In this document: piece after piece, positions 20,499-32,640 of the stretch
How positions within the stretch are numbered: the stretch's first letter is position 1
Layout: the number at the start of each line of letters is the position of its first letter
Source of the DNA: Scalesia atractyloides
Taxonomy: Eukaryota > Streptophyta > Magnoliopsida > Asterales > Asteraceae
NCBI GenBank assembly: GCA_947069175.1
Contig: CAMTDV010000013.1
Coordinates: forward strand, 33,617,725-33,681,724
DNA: 64,000 nt
Reading direction: 5' to 3'
Made by a program: the position numbers and the translations under genes
Notes under the pieces: model-generated
The model's input: the letters and a program-made list of their open reading frames with translations, nothing else
Database searches by the model: none
Told to the model about the DNA's origin: nothing

Positions 20499-21252
20499 AG
20501 AGCCTCTGAGCACAGGTCTCTTAAATCGTCACATCTGAATTTGAATAACTGCGACCTTCAATTTGCTGCTGCTCCCTTCTCTTTGATCAGAGCCACTGTT
20601 CAGGCGGAATAGATGCATAGTATGTTTTTTTATAAAGAAAAGAGAAAAGTTTGTAAAAAAATTATAAAATATGAGTTTAACTAGGGTTTAAATTGGTGGT
20701 ATAGTTACTTAAAAGGGGTTTAAATTGGTGGTAAATTTATTAAAAAATTAAAAATATTTTTTATTACCGTTGAGTAACGGCACAATTTAGAAAACCACGT
20801 AACTTCCGGTGTTTTCACCAAAACCCCAAAGCCAAAATCTTGAACAAAACGCCCACGGGGGCGGTGTAGCCGGCCTGATCCAGCTTTTTTGGTAAACTTC
20901 ACGCCACTTCCCTACGAGTGGTATAATGGACTTGTTTTCTAGTTCACGTTTTTCTTTTCTAGTTCTAAAACCGGCTGACTTTTCTAGTTCATGCTTTCCT
21001 TCTATTTCTAGTTAGTGAAAAGAATTAAATGGTCAAAATAGGTGTCTCAGGTCAAATAGATTTTACAAGTCATACATTAAAAAGTATAGGATAAGACTTT
21101 TAGTAAACATGTAATTATAATTATATAAACCATTGACTGACTTGTAGGGAATAATACATCTTTGACCGTGTCCAATAAATTATGAATTTCATTTCTTCTT
21201 GTTACTAACATAAACTAAAAGGCAAAGACACCAAAATTAAAACAAGAAAAAC
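20499..21252. other. Spacer upstream of CRK-A
   Basis: No gene seen. The sequences on the two sides of the MITE (20,110-20,208 and 20,499-20,620) form one continuous older repeat with ACCTTCTGA-type words, possibly an LTR fragment. A 60-codon minus-strand ORF at 20,902-20,720 has no recognised homology. The last 250 bp are AT-rich and should hold the former CRK-A promoter. Confidence 0.4.
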
Positions 21253-24200
21253 ATGAAACAAGAGGAGATCCGTTGGTTGATCAGCCTGCAGGTGGTAGTA
21301 TTTGTGCTCACAACCATGGCTGAACAAGTGACATCACAGCCGACTGATAGAAATAGCACTCGGATGGGATATTATTGTAATGGATGGAAAGGCGTGAGCC
21401 AAGGCTATTTCTTGAGCAATCTTAACACCACCCTTTCAAGACTTCGTGGGCAGTTAACCACCAGCGTCCAAGCCGCCGCACATACTTTGTTCAATGGTGC
21501 ACCGGTGTGGGGCCTTGCTTGTTGTAGGGGATATCTTTCTGTTCTAGATTGTCTGGTTTGCTTCCACTATGCTGTTGATCAGCTGAAAGCATGTGGATAT
21601 GACTCTGGTGCTAATGCTGTTTACAGCGACTGCGGTGTCAGGTGCACATGTATACGTCATACATGATCTATTTTCTTGCTTGGCTATAGATGGAGTCAGT
21701 TTGGTTTCTAGAATTCCTTCATCAAATTTAAAATTATGTCTAATATAAACGGAAGGAAATTATCAAAAAGTTTGATATAAAACTTAAACATTGTATGAGG
21801 GGTCCTTTATAAGGTTTGTTAAATTTTCGAGATTACAAAATGTCTAATATTTATTGAAGTCGAGACAACAAATAAACATGTAAATTAATGCAATCAAGAA
21901 TTTTTGTGTATTTTTTATGAGAAGGAAAGGATTGAAAATGGCTAAAAATTGTAGAAAGTCTTCGATGATGAAATCAGAATCCCTATCAATGGTATATGGG
22001 TCTGACAACTGGGCTAAAACGCCTTACCCCATGACCCGGCATGTTGAGACCTTTTCGCCCACCAGTTATTGGTGGAAATCAAGGGTGAAATTAGTTGAGC
22101 AAAGATCCTAGTAGTTACATTACATTATACTACGATTGGTAAACAACAGTTATACCTTAGTTTACCTTATACTACGGTTGGTAAACAATGGTTATACCTT
22201 AATTAACCTAGTTACATTTAAGACCCTACTAACTACATTATACAACTTTGATCCCTAAAACATAGTTTACAACAATGACACTTTAGATCCCCAAGTTTAG
22301 TTTAAGTTACCTTCAACAGTTAGTCACATAACTCCACTTATAGCCCAAGATATACATGTTTGATTTGAAGTTAGGCGCTTCCTTCCCTTTTTCCCTCTGG
22401 GCCATTTAATTGTTTAGCACCTATAAAATGCGTTATTAAGAAGACCATAAGAAATTAATTGATAACTAAAATTATTTTATATAAAAGGCATAATCATGTA
22501 AATCAATATAATATGACCATGAGGAATTATTTGATAATTAACTAATCAACACTTGATTTTGTTAGCTGGGAATCAAGTACTCTAAGTAGGAGCTAACGGT
22601 TTGAACAATGGATTTATTAAAAAATGCAAACTAGCAAAGGGCTAGCAGAGCAAAAGAGGATTATAGCATGCCATTACAAGTGAAATTAGAGTTGTTTTTA
22701 ATGCAGGTATGAGTTCTATAACTTCTACACTGAGGCTGATAGTTTGCTATACTCATTATGTGACAACAAAACTGCGCCTCAGCCAAGAGAGTTCCGAAAA
22801 GCAGCAAAAAAGTTATTATTAGATCTTCAAAACTGCTGCACCAAGAACAACAAATTATTATGCAGCTTCTACAAGGAAAATAGCTGCTGATAATGCAACT
22901 GTGTATGCCATTCTCCAATGTAATCTAAATCTAAGCCAGAGTGTTTGTTTAGAATGCATAAAGTAGAGATCAAGATCTCTATATGACTGTCTTCCAAGTA
23001 CTTCTGGTCTGGCAATGAGCAACATATGCTTCAGGAGGTACGGCAGGACTCCATCTTTAGACAAAACCAGAAAACTGATATTGCATCTCTCCTTTGGGAT
23101 GGTGAGACCGCTACTCTTATATAAATGATGTTTTACCTTCATTACTTTGTTGTCAGAGATAGTAACCCTTCAGTAGTTATTAATATTATATGCATGTCTA
23201 TGCTTTAAAGGACATTCAAGCAAGAAGAGAACCATAATTGGGGTAGTTTCTGGAGCTGCAAGCTTGTTGTTGCTTGTACTCACATTTTTCTTGTGGTATC
23301 GTAGACAGAAAAAGACAACTAGAGGCCAACAAGGTAAACATACGATTACTAGCTATAGAATATATGTACTGCGCTGACATGCCTGTGACCTTAGGCGCAG
23401 AACTAAAGGGAGTAGTTTACTAAAACTATAAACATCTGGAGTTGGCTACCAATAATTTCAGTGAAGAGAATGTTATAGGGAAAGGCGGTTTTGGTGAGGT
23501 ATTCAACGTAATAAAATATTTGTATGTAATAATAACAAAAAGTACCAGGGACAATTAATTCTTTGTAATTCTGGAGGAAAAGATAGTTGGATCCTGCTGC
23601 TTTGGAAACTGAATGAGTCTTATGATGGTTTAATAGGCAATTCTTGATGATAACAAAGTTGTGGTAGTGAAGAAGCTTAAAGTTGGATATGCTGGAGCAA
23701 AAGTATGATTCGAAAATGAAATCTTACTTATAAGTCAAATTCATCATCGAAATCTTGTAGGTCTCCTTGGATGGTCCAGTGAAGGATCCATTCTACTTCT
23801 TGTCTTGGAATACATGGCGAATGGAAGCCTTGACAAGTTCCTATGCAGTAAGTTTCTTTTAACCATGTAATGTGGGTTTACAAGAAAATCTTAATTTGCG
23901 AACTTTTAGTACACTTCATATACTTATCATAGGAGCAAACAAGGGTGCCCTGAACTGGCAAACACGATATAACATCATCATAGGGATAGCTCGGGGCCTC
24001 TCTCATCTACACAAAGAATTCCATGTGAGATTTGTTCACAGAGATATAAAATCAAGCAACATTCTCCTTGTTGATGATTTTCAACCCAAAATAGCAGATT
24101 TTGGAATGGCAAGGTTTCAACCTGATGATAAAAGTCATATTACCACTATGTTTGCTGGACGTTGTAAGTTTGATTACAAAACATACACCCTTCATTTTTC

Positions 24201-24408
24201 ATGTTGCCTCTAATCACATTCTTGTATTAATTATTACTGTATATCACAACACTAGGGGATATACAACGCCAGAATACGTACTTTATGGCCATTTATTGGA
24301 TAAGGTTGACACTTTCAGCTTTGGTATCGTTATCCTTGAAATCATTAGTGGCCGAAAGTGTACTTATAGGAACTTTGATGCATCATCAATTGATTGCCTT
24401 CTGGATAT
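21253..24408 (+). pseudogene. CRK-A: cysteine-rich receptor-like kinase (DUF26 RLK) pseudogene
   Basis: Exon 1 (21,253-21,641) starts at ATG with a hydrophobic signal segment and a DUF26 motif C-x8-C-x2-C (CCRGYLSVLDCLVC). Exon 2 (from 22,707, to about 23,101) carries the second DUF26 domain but needs a frameshift near 22,828 and has a stop after SQSVCLECIK. The membrane exon (about 23,211-23,333) reads KKRTIIGVVSGAASLLLLVL, then basic residues. Kinase exons follow: the P-loop IGKGGFGEVF (after an in-frame stop near 23,421), the ATP-binding KVVVVKKLK, then an in-frame TGA near 23,708, HRDIKSSN and DFGMARF (23,934-24,165), and the APE region TPEYVLYGHLLDKVDTFSFG (24,255-24,408). The last exon is missing here but is found inverted at 25,503-25,247. 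Normally such proteins sit in the plasma membrane and signal in stress or immunity. Several lesions make this a pseudogene. Confidence 0.9.
22125..22211. repeat. 43-bp direct duplication in CRK-A intron 1
   Basis: TTATACTACGATTGGTAAAC begins at 22,125 and recurs with few changes at 22,168, so the unit is 43 bp, present twice. It lies in the first intron. Nothing suggests a function. Confidence 0.75.
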
Positions 24409-24412
24409 GTAA

Positions 24413-24497
24413 GACACCAATTTACACATTTCCTATTTCATTATCATAAGACTTGGTAAGAAAAACTAACAAAGTAACTATATCTCACTAGATGGAT
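24413..24497 (+). repeat. Left arm of 85-bp inverted duplication around displaced CRK-A exon
   Basis: The intron sequence just after the last plus-strand kinase exon (CAATTTACACATTTCCTATT and onward to CTCACTAGATGGA) recurs in reverse complement at 25,676-25,760 with about three small differences. The two arms bracket the inverted last exon of CRK-A. Confidence 0.9.
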
Positions 24498-24575
24498 TTC
24501 TCATTGTTACGTGTCAACCTATTATTGCTTTTACGTTTTCTATCCAAAACAATATTTCTATTTGACCTCTCCCAA

Positions 24576-24618
24576 ATAATAATAATAAACAACAACAACA
24601 GCAGCAGCAGCACAGCAG

Positions 24619-24655
<37 letters not shown>

Positions 24656-24656
24656 T
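24576..24656. repeat. Compound trinucleotide microsatellite
   Basis: (AAT)n, (AAC)n, (AGC)n and then a long (ATT)n run follow each other without a gap. It lies inside the inverted segment of CRK-A. Confidence 0.95.
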
Positions 24657-24719
24657 ACAATAACAACTATAATAAAACAAGATTACACATTAAAAGTGAA
24701 AAAAAATGATTAATAACTC

Positions 24720-25246
24720 ATGTCTATATGATATTATATGATATTGATGTGTTGTGTTGTTAACTTAATAATGAATAGCCTTATGAGCGGAGTTACTTGC
24801 ACAATGGTTTGAATTGGGAGGGGCGAAAAATGATCTGTTGTATTATATGGCTTTTCTTTCGTAACTTTGTATTTTTAATTGTATCAATATAAAATCGTTT
24901 ACTAGTTCTTTCTATATTTGATTCTCAATCTTTATTTCTTTTTTGTTTTTTTTTTTTTGGTTTAGAGTGAATAAACTTGTATGGCAGTTAATTTAGTTGA
25001 CCAAATACAATTCATTCAAATGCATAACTACACTTACGCCATTTGACATATGTTCCCTTTAAACAGCAGAATAAATGAGCATCATATATCTTATTGAATG
25101 AGCATCATGTATCCTAAAAAAACATTACCATATCTTTGCTATACTAATCCCTTTCTCAGTGTCATCTAGTTGGTCATCGGATTTTTCATGTAGCTGCTCT
25201 CTAATTCCTTTGGCATTTGGGAAATCATTGAAATGCCTTTATAGTT
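24720..25246. other. Non-coding part of inverted segment
   Basis: AT-rich sequence with a T-run near 24,948; no coding homology on either strand. On the minus strand it follows the stop of the displaced CRK-A exon, so it is probably the former 3' flank of the gene. Confidence 0.5.
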
Positions 25247-25503
25247 CTATGGAGAACATGTTTGAATCCTCCAATCTTGATCAATGAAATTACGTCTGGT
25301 TAGCTCTCTTTTCCCTAATGATGGATCATTCTGAAGCATCAAACAACTTCAGACATCGTAGGTCTTTTAGAAGCTGGTGATTGGGTGCACAACAAAGCAA
25401 TCTCAATGGTATTCACCACATGTTCTTCTTTGTATTGATTTATATCTATTGTCTCATCACTAGCTTCATGAGGTTTTTAGTTTCATACAACTTCCTTATC
25501 TGT
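25247..25503 (-). pseudogene. CRK-A last exon, inverted relative to the rest of the gene
   Basis: The minus strand reads KLYETKNLMKLV, then (shifted by one base) DETIDINQYKEEHVVNTIEI, ALLCTQSPASKRPTMSEVV, and after another shift MLQNDPSLGKRELTRRNFID up to a stop at about 25,247. This is the C-lobe end and tail of a CRK2/CRK3-type kinase, exactly the part that CRK-A lacks. Two frameshifts are present. Its position between inverted copies of the adjacent intron shows that it was flipped in place, not inserted from elsewhere. Confidence 0.88.
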
Positions 25504-25675
25504 CATCATTTGTAAAAAAAAAAAAGAAAGATAAAAACTATTTAAGAGTTCAAAATAATTTTTCAAAAACGAGAAAGGTAATATCAGGTAAATAATAAAC
25601 TCGTATTTGATGTACCTAGATAAATATCCCCCACCCATACACGCATGCGCGAACATAAGAGAAGCTATATAAAAT

Positions 25676-25760
25676 CCATCTAGTGAGATATAGTTACTTT
25701 GTTAGTTTTTCTTACAGTCTTATGATAATGAAATAGGAAATGTGTAAAATTGGGCAGCCT
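25676..25760 (-). repeat. Right arm of 85-bp inverted duplication
   Basis: Reverse complement of 24,413-24,497. It ends near 25,760, where the gypsy G3 gag fragment begins. Confidence 0.9.
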
Positions 25761-26480
25761 TAATAAGTTGTTTTTATCCATTCTTGCGAAAAAAGCTTTC
25801 CTTTCTTGACTTGTGAGTCAGTTAGCGTTGCGGCTAGTTTGATAGCCTCCCTAACAGTAGCTGGTTTGCTACAAGTGACTATATCTTGGATTTGGTTAGG
25901 TAGACCATTGATGTACTTCTAAATTGCTCGGTCTAACGGTGTGATCATGGTGGAAAAAGGAGGCTCAACTCTTGGTACCGATCAGTGTAGGCTCGATTTT
26001 CACCACTATCTTGTTTAAGATTATAGAATTCGGTTTCAAGGGCCCTCATCTCATTCCATGGGTAGAATTCTTTCAACATGATATTCCTAAATTCTTTCCA
26101 AGTTAATGCTAAAGCTTCTTCTGCACCGCGATCCTTCATAATTCCATTCCACCATATGAGTACTCTCTTTTGAAAGACACTCGAGGAAAACTCTACCTTA
26201 CGATCATTGGGACACTAGCAATGGCGGAAAGTGCTTTCGATGCTTTCAAACCATTGCAGGAGTCAAGTGGCTCCCTTAGACCCATAGAACTTGTTGGGTT
26301 TAGCCGAGTTGAACTGCTTGTAATTAGAAGGTGTGGGTGCATTGTTGTTGTTGTTGTTATTGCCTATATTAGCTTGATTGAGCTAAGTCATAAGAGTTGG
26401 GATTATCGCAATTATTTGTTGGGTGATTATAACAGTCAATTCAATTGTTTGGATATTGTTGCGTCGAGGAAGCATCGTAA
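25741..26480 (-). pseudogene. Gypsy element G3 gag fragment
   Basis: From right to left the minus strand reads PTPSNYKQFNSAKPNKFYGS, GLLQWFESIESTFRHC, VLIWWNGIMKDRGAEEALAL, TWKEFRNIMLKEFYPWNEMR, ALETEFYNLKQDS and YTDRYQELSLLFPP, then PLDRAI and YINGLPNQIQDIVT. This is the retrotransposon gag capsid domain (PF03732 type) of a Tekay-like Ty3/gypsy element. It has stops and frameshifts. The remainder of gag and all of pol are missing on the left, where the CRK-A inverted duplication begins. Confidence 0.85.
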
Positions 26481-27422
26481 GGAAAAAATATAGATACAAG
26501 GAGATTGAATGAGATCCACAGGGTATAGGTATAATTAATAGAATAATGTAATGAAGTGAACATTTTAATTTATATGAGTTAAAAATCTTGTTTTTCGGAT
26601 TTATGAAAACAGGGTTGCAAATTTGTTTAGGAACAAGAAATAATGAGTTTTGATAAAATTTCGGGTGAGAAAAATACAAACCATGTTAATGGTTTATGTA
26701 ATTTATAAATCCTTTATTTTTAGAAAAAATAACTTTAAGATAAAATATTTTTATTTGAATAGAGGAAAATATACAAAGAGTGACTTGTATAGAAATATAT
26801 TTTAAAATTCCAAACTAATTTTTTTGTAGATATGAGAGAGAAGTAAACTACGAGAGTACTTTAAAACAATATAGAGACATAAAGAGTTGTGAGGTGACAT
26901 GTAATTCGTACCAGAGGTTTGAATAAAACCATATGACCAAGGTAGCAGGGTGAAATAATGACACAAGTGTCGTAATGTTTTGTAAATTTTTGACTAATCA
27001 AGGTAATGGGTTTTCATAATGTTTTGGAAAATACGCTTTAGCCTATAAGTGGACACTCACCCCAAGAGTTCCAAGGTAAGTGTGACTGGTCCGATTATGT
27101 AGATTTGTACAAACACTCTAGCCTTAGACAGAAAACTCATAGTACAGGTGCCGACCCTTCCGGATTACACGTGTTCACATTATTAGAACCAAGATTTCAA
27201 CGAGATTATTGGAAAACATTTTGAGGCTTTAACCCTAGATATGTAAGATAAATCATCTAAGGCTAGATGATTTGGAAGTTATAGAGTAGTTTTGGCAAGG
27301 AAAAGGATTAGGATAGGGATGAGGATTAGGATAGAGATCCTAAGATAACTCATGTTTGGGTCCCTAGAAAGGTTATAGTCTAGGTCAAAAGCATTCTAAT
27401 AACCTAATTCCCTATAACCAAT
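26481..27422 (-). other. Leader region of gypsy G3
   Basis: Non-coding stretch between gag and the primer-binding site on the minus strand; AT-rich at 26,500-26,900. The right half (27,040-27,200) resembles in composition the leader of G2 (34,750-35,110). No ORF worth calling. Confidence 0.5.
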
Positions 27423-27435
27423 GCTCTGTTACCAA
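27423..27435 (-). other. Primer-binding site of gypsy G3
   Basis: The minus strand reads TTGGTAACAGAGC, a one-base variant of the initiator-methionine tRNA site (TGGTATCAGAGC is used by G1 and G2). It marks the border between the G3 leader and its 5' LTR remnant at 27,437. Confidence 0.7.
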
Positions 27436-27436
27436 T

Positions 27437-27498
27437 CTATAATAACCCGACCACGAATACAATCCACGACAGAATCGTGAGGGAGTCACGTTACAAAT
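27437..27498 (-). mobile_element. Gypsy G3 5' LTR, inner piece
   Basis: These 62 bases lie between the G3 primer-binding site and the insertion point of G1. By position they are the 3' end of the G3 5' LTR. The continuation resumes at 51,524 beyond G1, as shown by the G1 target duplication CAAAT on both sides. Confidence 0.6.
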
Positions 27499-28473
27499 TG
27501 TGACAATTGGCAAATTCGGTAATTCTTTACAACTTGAACAACTAGTACATTGTCTATTTATCGTATAACTTGACTTAAATTATAATTTTAAGTCTTATAA
27601 GTCTAGAAATTCAACCAAATCATAGTTTGGTATGATAATAAATTCGTCACAATTATGAACATACAAAACCATATCCTAAACGGATGACAAGGACGCAAAC
27701 ACGAAATAAATATTAGAACTGGTTACGATACAGTCTGATATTTCATAATTAAGACATAAGATATGTCTGAACTGTTATATCATAAAAATTTTATTTAAAA
27801 TACCAAATTTTCCAAGTCTGCAGCAAAATACAACATTTTGCAGCAAAAATTCAGCATTCCGCAGCACAAAACAGCAAATGTTCGAAGAACCAAAAACAAA
27901 TATTTTTAGCTAATGGATAATAATGGGTGTTAGAAATAGTATAAAACCCATATATAAATCTTATTATTTAAAGCTATACGGTTTCTTCAGTTAAAACTTG
28001 ACAACAAAGCCGGTATAGGAACTGAACTCAAAATAACAAATTTATTAGTCTGAAGAGCTAGATTAATTAATGTGACAATAAAAATTGTACTAGAATTATT
28101 ATGAACATAAAATTTTATAAGTAACACAATATATCAGTATTTCACCCGGTACAAGACCCGAACTAACTTTATCAACCGAACAATGAAACAATAAGACTGG
28201 TAAGTTATTTTAGCATGTTATAACATCACTTTAAAGTGTTGTTGCATTAGTTTTTATAAAAACTTATATATAAAATTATAAAGTTATAAAGTTTATAAAC
28301 ATTACATATAATTCATAAAAAAAAATACAACACCAACCCCCCCCCCCCCACTAACCCACGGCTACATGGGTTTCCTCATGCCACTAAACTTTCACTTGTG
28401 TGTTGGCAAAATTTTAAGTAGGTTTAGTGTAAGATGAGTTGTAAGAATTTGATCATAACACCACTAATCAAAA
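27499..28473 (+). mobile_element. G1 5' LTR, first part
   Basis: Aligns with 47,830-48,652 of the 3' LTR, including the GCAGCAAAA-rich stretch (about 27,820-27,890) and a run of ten C. It contains indels relative to the 3' copy, such as an additional 100-200 bp around 28,060-28,250. It ends in CAAAA, the G2 target duplication. Confidence 0.9.
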
Positions 28474-29631
28474 TGTCACACCCCGACCCGCAACGGAATA
28501 AGAGTCGGGGCATAATTGGGTTATCACCAAAGCTCATGATATTTACTAATATGTTTCATATTTATTAAAGTCAAAATTTCATTCCCAAATATCCAAACAT
28601 GTCCATACAATACAAAGAAAAATAACCAAACAAAACAATTCCAAGCTCTAAATCATTTTATTCTTCTAGTCCAATCCTAAGTGTTTTCTGGCTGCAGCTG
28701 GTTCACCTGTATCATGTGTAAAAATGGGGGTTTTTGGGTCAACATAAGTTGGCGAGTGAACCTTGTTAGATAAACATTTATTATTGATTTTCTTGTTAGT
28801 TTATCAATGAAAAATTGTGCATAATCATAAATGAGCAAATGTAAATAATCAAACTGCAGCAATAGCAATCACAACTATAACATACAATAACATATGATAG
28901 CATACATTAACATACCAACATCATACAATAAATAACATGAATGAAACTGTGCGATCAAGGCTCAATCAAGCGGAGCCGATCGTATTGCATGTACTGAAAA
29001 CGATAAATGTCTGTGCGATCAAGGCTCAATCAAACGGAGCCGATCGTATGTTGGCACGCCAGGTTCACGCTCATAATGTAATGGGGAACTTGCTCAACGC
29101 TCATAATGTAATGGGGAGCGGCGGCCTATGAAATTGCATGTACTGAAAATAATAAATTGCATCTAACAATAGCCACACAACAGTTGAAACAAGCTGAATA
29201 CACATTTGTTCATGATATGATGTATGCACAATGATTTATATATATATAAATGGCAAGACACATGATACACCCCAAAAACGTGATTAAAACGGGGAATTTG
29301 TAAATTCACTCACATTGGGTGCGTTTGATTGGAGATGGTGAGATGCGTACGAGTTGGAAGAGCGGAACAACGAGAATTAACTAACCTAAATAATAACGGA
29401 AAGCATAGTAAACGAGTGGATTTTATTAAGGATTTTAATAGAATTTTTAGATATATTTTTACGAGTTTAAGGCTATTTTCTATCTTTAAAAACATTATTT
29501 TTAAGTATTTTTAATTGATTTTTAAATTAAATTAAATAAATAAAAATATAAAAATATGTTGACTTTTTGGGTTGACCGTTGACTTTTTGACTTTGACCGT
29601 TTGACCGGTTTATTGTGTGACTGAAATGCGC

Positions 29632-30039
29632 TGGGTGAGGCTCGAACCCGAGACCTCCTGTTCGCGTGCACGCAGCTCTACCAACTGAGCTACGTGTCTA
29701 ACCTTAAATAATTCTGTTTTTAATTATATTTATATACTAATTAGATTAATCCGAAAATCATTTATTTTAAAAAGATTCCACGTAACGACTCGGTGTACTC
29801 CACAGGTCTCGAACCCGGGACCTGTGGTTTAACATGACACACAGTTCACCGCTGGACTGTGTGTCTAACTTGGTTAATATACAACTTTTTATTATACTTA
29901 ACAACTAACTTGAATTAACCCGGTTCAGTTAGAAAAATAAAACGTTTTTATTACATAGAGGGTGCGTGTATCAGGGATCGAACTCGGGACGTATGCGTGT
30001 TTTTGTTCGCACACAGTCCACCGCTGGACTGTGTGTCTA
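29632..30039 (-). repeat. Three tandem tRNA-like modules in G2 left LTR
   Basis: Three minus-strand units (29,632-29,698; 29,803-29,866; 29,961-30,039), spaced about 165 bp, each combine a box B-like word (GGTTCGAGCC, GGTTCGAGACC, AGTTCGATCCC) with an upstream box A-like region, and each begins GTTAGACAC. The first is closest to a real tRNA: TAGCTCAGTTGGTAGAGC followed after 27 nt by GGTTCGAGCC, the same spacing as plant lysine tRNA, but the anticodon stem does not pair. The second and third have the box A region turned into hairpins (GACACACAGT / ACTGTGTGTC at 29,836-29,865). No functional tRNA is predicted. Confidence 0.8.
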
Positions 30040-30842
30040 ACCCGTTCAAAATACCAATTTTAATTATTCTTATATTGTTAGCGCAGTTCATCTTCTTCGT
30101 TAGATTTTACAGGCAGTAGATTACACCGTTATATCTTTTTTATTTCGATTGATAAACATTGTACAATCTAATATGAAATGGCAGAAACGATAGTTAGAAG
30201 TAAACATACCGATGAACGGTTTATTTCAGAATTCCGGCAAGGTGTCGGTCTCTGTTTTTGTGCACTTCAACTGAACAAGACAATTAACCGTTTTGATTAG
30301 CTAATCGTGGAATTGAAGTGATAAACAAACGTTAACAGAGTGTTTGAATGTCCTTACCGATTCACAGATGAAAATAAAGATTTCCAGAACTTTTCCGGCG
30401 AACTGGTATTATCCGATAGTAGAGTCTGAATTCGATTTCAAGTGAAAGGTTTGAGTTAGAAATAGCTTAACAATTGTTAGACTACGACGGTATTGAAGGA
30501 CTTACCGTTTTGAGGAAGAATACGGTTTTTCGACGAACTTGCAGAAATTTTCGGCGAGTAAAATAAACTTCACCGGTGGACTGTAAAGTGCGCGGAAATG
30601 TAATTGGAGGTTTGTGGAATGTTTCTGAGTCGCGAGAAGATCTTTGATTGCAGTAATTCAGGTTATGAGATATTTTCGGTTATAAAACCCATCATCATTA
30701 GAATTGAAGTCAATTCAAGTCTGAATTGATTAGAATCGTCGGTGCATCGGTTATAAACCTGAATTCGCGATTATTCAAACGTTTAGACGGTTGAATAGCC
30801 GATTTCGGTTTTCAGTTGGCGCAACCGGTTCATCTAGGTTTG

Positions 30843-30980
30843 TATATAAGACTTATTTGTTTCCTAGAGTTGACAGAAAACAAACAAGTGGCGGAGTGGT
30901 TATGCGTGTGAGTGTTAAATCTTTGGAGTTACAACCCGGCTGACCCGGGTTCAAGTCCTAGCAGCCCCATTTTATTTTTA
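30843..30980 (+). repeat. tRNA-Ser/Leu-like module with pol III-type signals, G2 left LTR
   Basis: TATATAAG (30,843-30,850), CAAACAAG just before the start, box A GTGGCGGAGTGGTTA (30,888 on), box B GGGTTCAAGTCC, ending CAGCCCCA and followed by TTTTATTTTT. These are the external and internal signals of plant tRNA genes. The acceptor stem does not pair (5' side not complementary to CAGCCCC) and the T-arm has lost pairs here. It is on the opposite strand to the G2 coding sense. Confidence 0.75.
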
Positions 30981-31152
30981 ATTGTTTTATTTATAGTTTT
31001 TATCAATTATAACTTTTATGGTTTAGTTTGTTTATTAATTATGTATCATTAAAAATTAAAATAAGCATAAATAGGCAACGAACATTTATAACTTGATATT
31101 CGATTACAAAATGGAGCGGGTTTGGTAAAACCCGTTTTCGACAAATGTTACA

Positions 31153-31172
31153 GTATCCCCTACTTTTAGGAA
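31153..31172 (-). other. Polypurine tract of G2
   Basis: The minus strand reads AAAGTAGGGGATAC just before the LTR start TGTAACATTTG. It follows the stop codon of the pol remnant by a short distance, as in other Tekay-type elements. Confidence 0.75.
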
Positions 31173-32640
31173 TTTCGTCCCGAAATTTAAGTAGTAGAAG
31201 TAGTACGAAAAAGATGCGGGTATTTTTCACGCATTGAGTCTTCACGTTCCCAAGTAAACTCAGGTCCCCGTTTCGACTCCCAGCGTACCCTAACAATTGG
31301 AATGCGACTTCGTCGTAGACGTTTTTTCTCCGAAATCCATGATCTCTACTGGTCTTTCAATAAAATGCATAGATTCATCAATCTGAATATCTTCCAGAGG
31401 AATGTGGAGGTTTTCATCAGCGAGGCACTTCTTCAAGTTTGATACGTGGAATGTGGGATGAATCCTGTTGAGTTCTTCTGGTAGATCAAGCTTGTAGGCT
31501 ACAGGTCCTACTCTTTCGAGTATCTTGAAAGGTCCTACGTAGCGTGGTGCTAGCTTGCCTTTTTGACCAAAACGAACTCCCTTCCACGGTGATACTTTCA
31601 AAAGTACATGATCACCAATGTTAAACTCTAAAGGCTTCCGTCGTTTATCTGCATAACTCTTTTGACGACTCTGAGCCGCTAGAAGATTGTTTCGAATTTG
31701 ATGGATCTTGTCTGTGGTTTCTTGAATCAATTCCGGACCAGTGATTTGAGCTTCCCCAATTTCGTGCCAACATACTGGAGATCGGCACTTATGACCATAT
31801 AAGGCTTCAAAAGGTGCCATGCCGATGCTTGAATGATAGCTGTTGTTTGTACGAAAATTCAACTAATGGTAGATGAGTGTCCCAATTTCCCTTGAAGTCT
31901 ATGACACATGCTTGAAGCATATCTTCAAGAGTTTGAATGGTGCGTTCAGATTGCCCATCAGTTTGAGGATGATAAGCGGTACTGAGGTTTAATCGTGCAC
32001 CCAAAGCGGCTTGTACGGCTTGCCATGTTCGTGAAGTAAAACAACCATCACGATCGGAAATAATGCTTAACGGTACGCCATGACGGCTTACGATTTCACT
32101 GATGTAGATACGAGCTAACTTCTCGTTCTTGAAATCCTCGCGGATCGGAATAAAGTGAGCTGATTTTGTAAGACGACCAATGATTACTCATATAGTGTCA
32201 TACCCACCAGAAGTACGAGGTAACCCGGTAATGAAGTCCATGGTTATGTTTTCCCACTTCCTTATAGGTATTTCAAGTTGGACCAGAAGTCCTGAGGGTC
32301 TTTGATGTTCAGCTTTTATTTTGGAATATGAAAGGCACTTGGAAACAAAATCAGCAATATCCTTTTTCATTCCAGGCCACCAGTAGGTGTATCGAAGGTC
32401 TTGATACATCTTGTCGGCTCCTGGGTGTATAGAATATCGTGTTTTGTGCGCCTCATTCATAAGAAAAAAAAATCACGAAGATTGTTGTGGTCAGGAATCC
32501 ATATGCGATCTAGACAGTATAGAATACCGTCGGATTTAGTTTCAATTTTTAAGTTTAGCTCCATAAGACGGCTCCTTGCGCACGTCTCTTTTCTGTTACT
32601 GAAACATGCTGTGCTTCTCGGATTTGATCTTTGATGTCGC
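31172..32640 (-). pseudogene. G2 integrase with chromodomain-like C-terminus
   Basis: Starting in the RNase H-integrase linker (QIREAQHVSVTEKRRAQGAV), it has the H2C2 zinc region (HKTRYSIHPGADKMYQDLRY, then WWPGMKKDIADFVSKCLSY with Tyr in place of the last Cys), the core (MDFITGLPRT first Asp; LSTAYHPQTDGQSERTIQTL with the Glu) and the C-terminal part (CRSPVCWHEIGEAQITGPEL, FHVSNLKKCLADENLHIPLE). After a frameshift near 31,290 it ends with IPIVRVRWESKRGPEFTWER and REKYPHLF, the tail found in Tekay chromoviruses. There are several frame breaks. Confidence 0.88.

Larger units (their letters stand above)
28474..31152 (-). mobile_element. G2 left LTR (3' LTR)
   Basis: On the plus strand it runs from TGTCACACCCCGACC to CGACAAATGTTACA and matches the right LTR nearly base for base, with scattered substitutions and small indels. 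It carries four tRNA-like modules. Left and right copies of the plus-strand module differ in the T-arm, the left being more decayed. Confidence 0.93.

Noticed and set aside
29632..29698. Functional tRNA gene in G2 LTR
   Set aside because: Box A and B and spacing match tRNA-Lys, but the anticodon stem and acceptor stem do not pair and the base at position 33 is not T.
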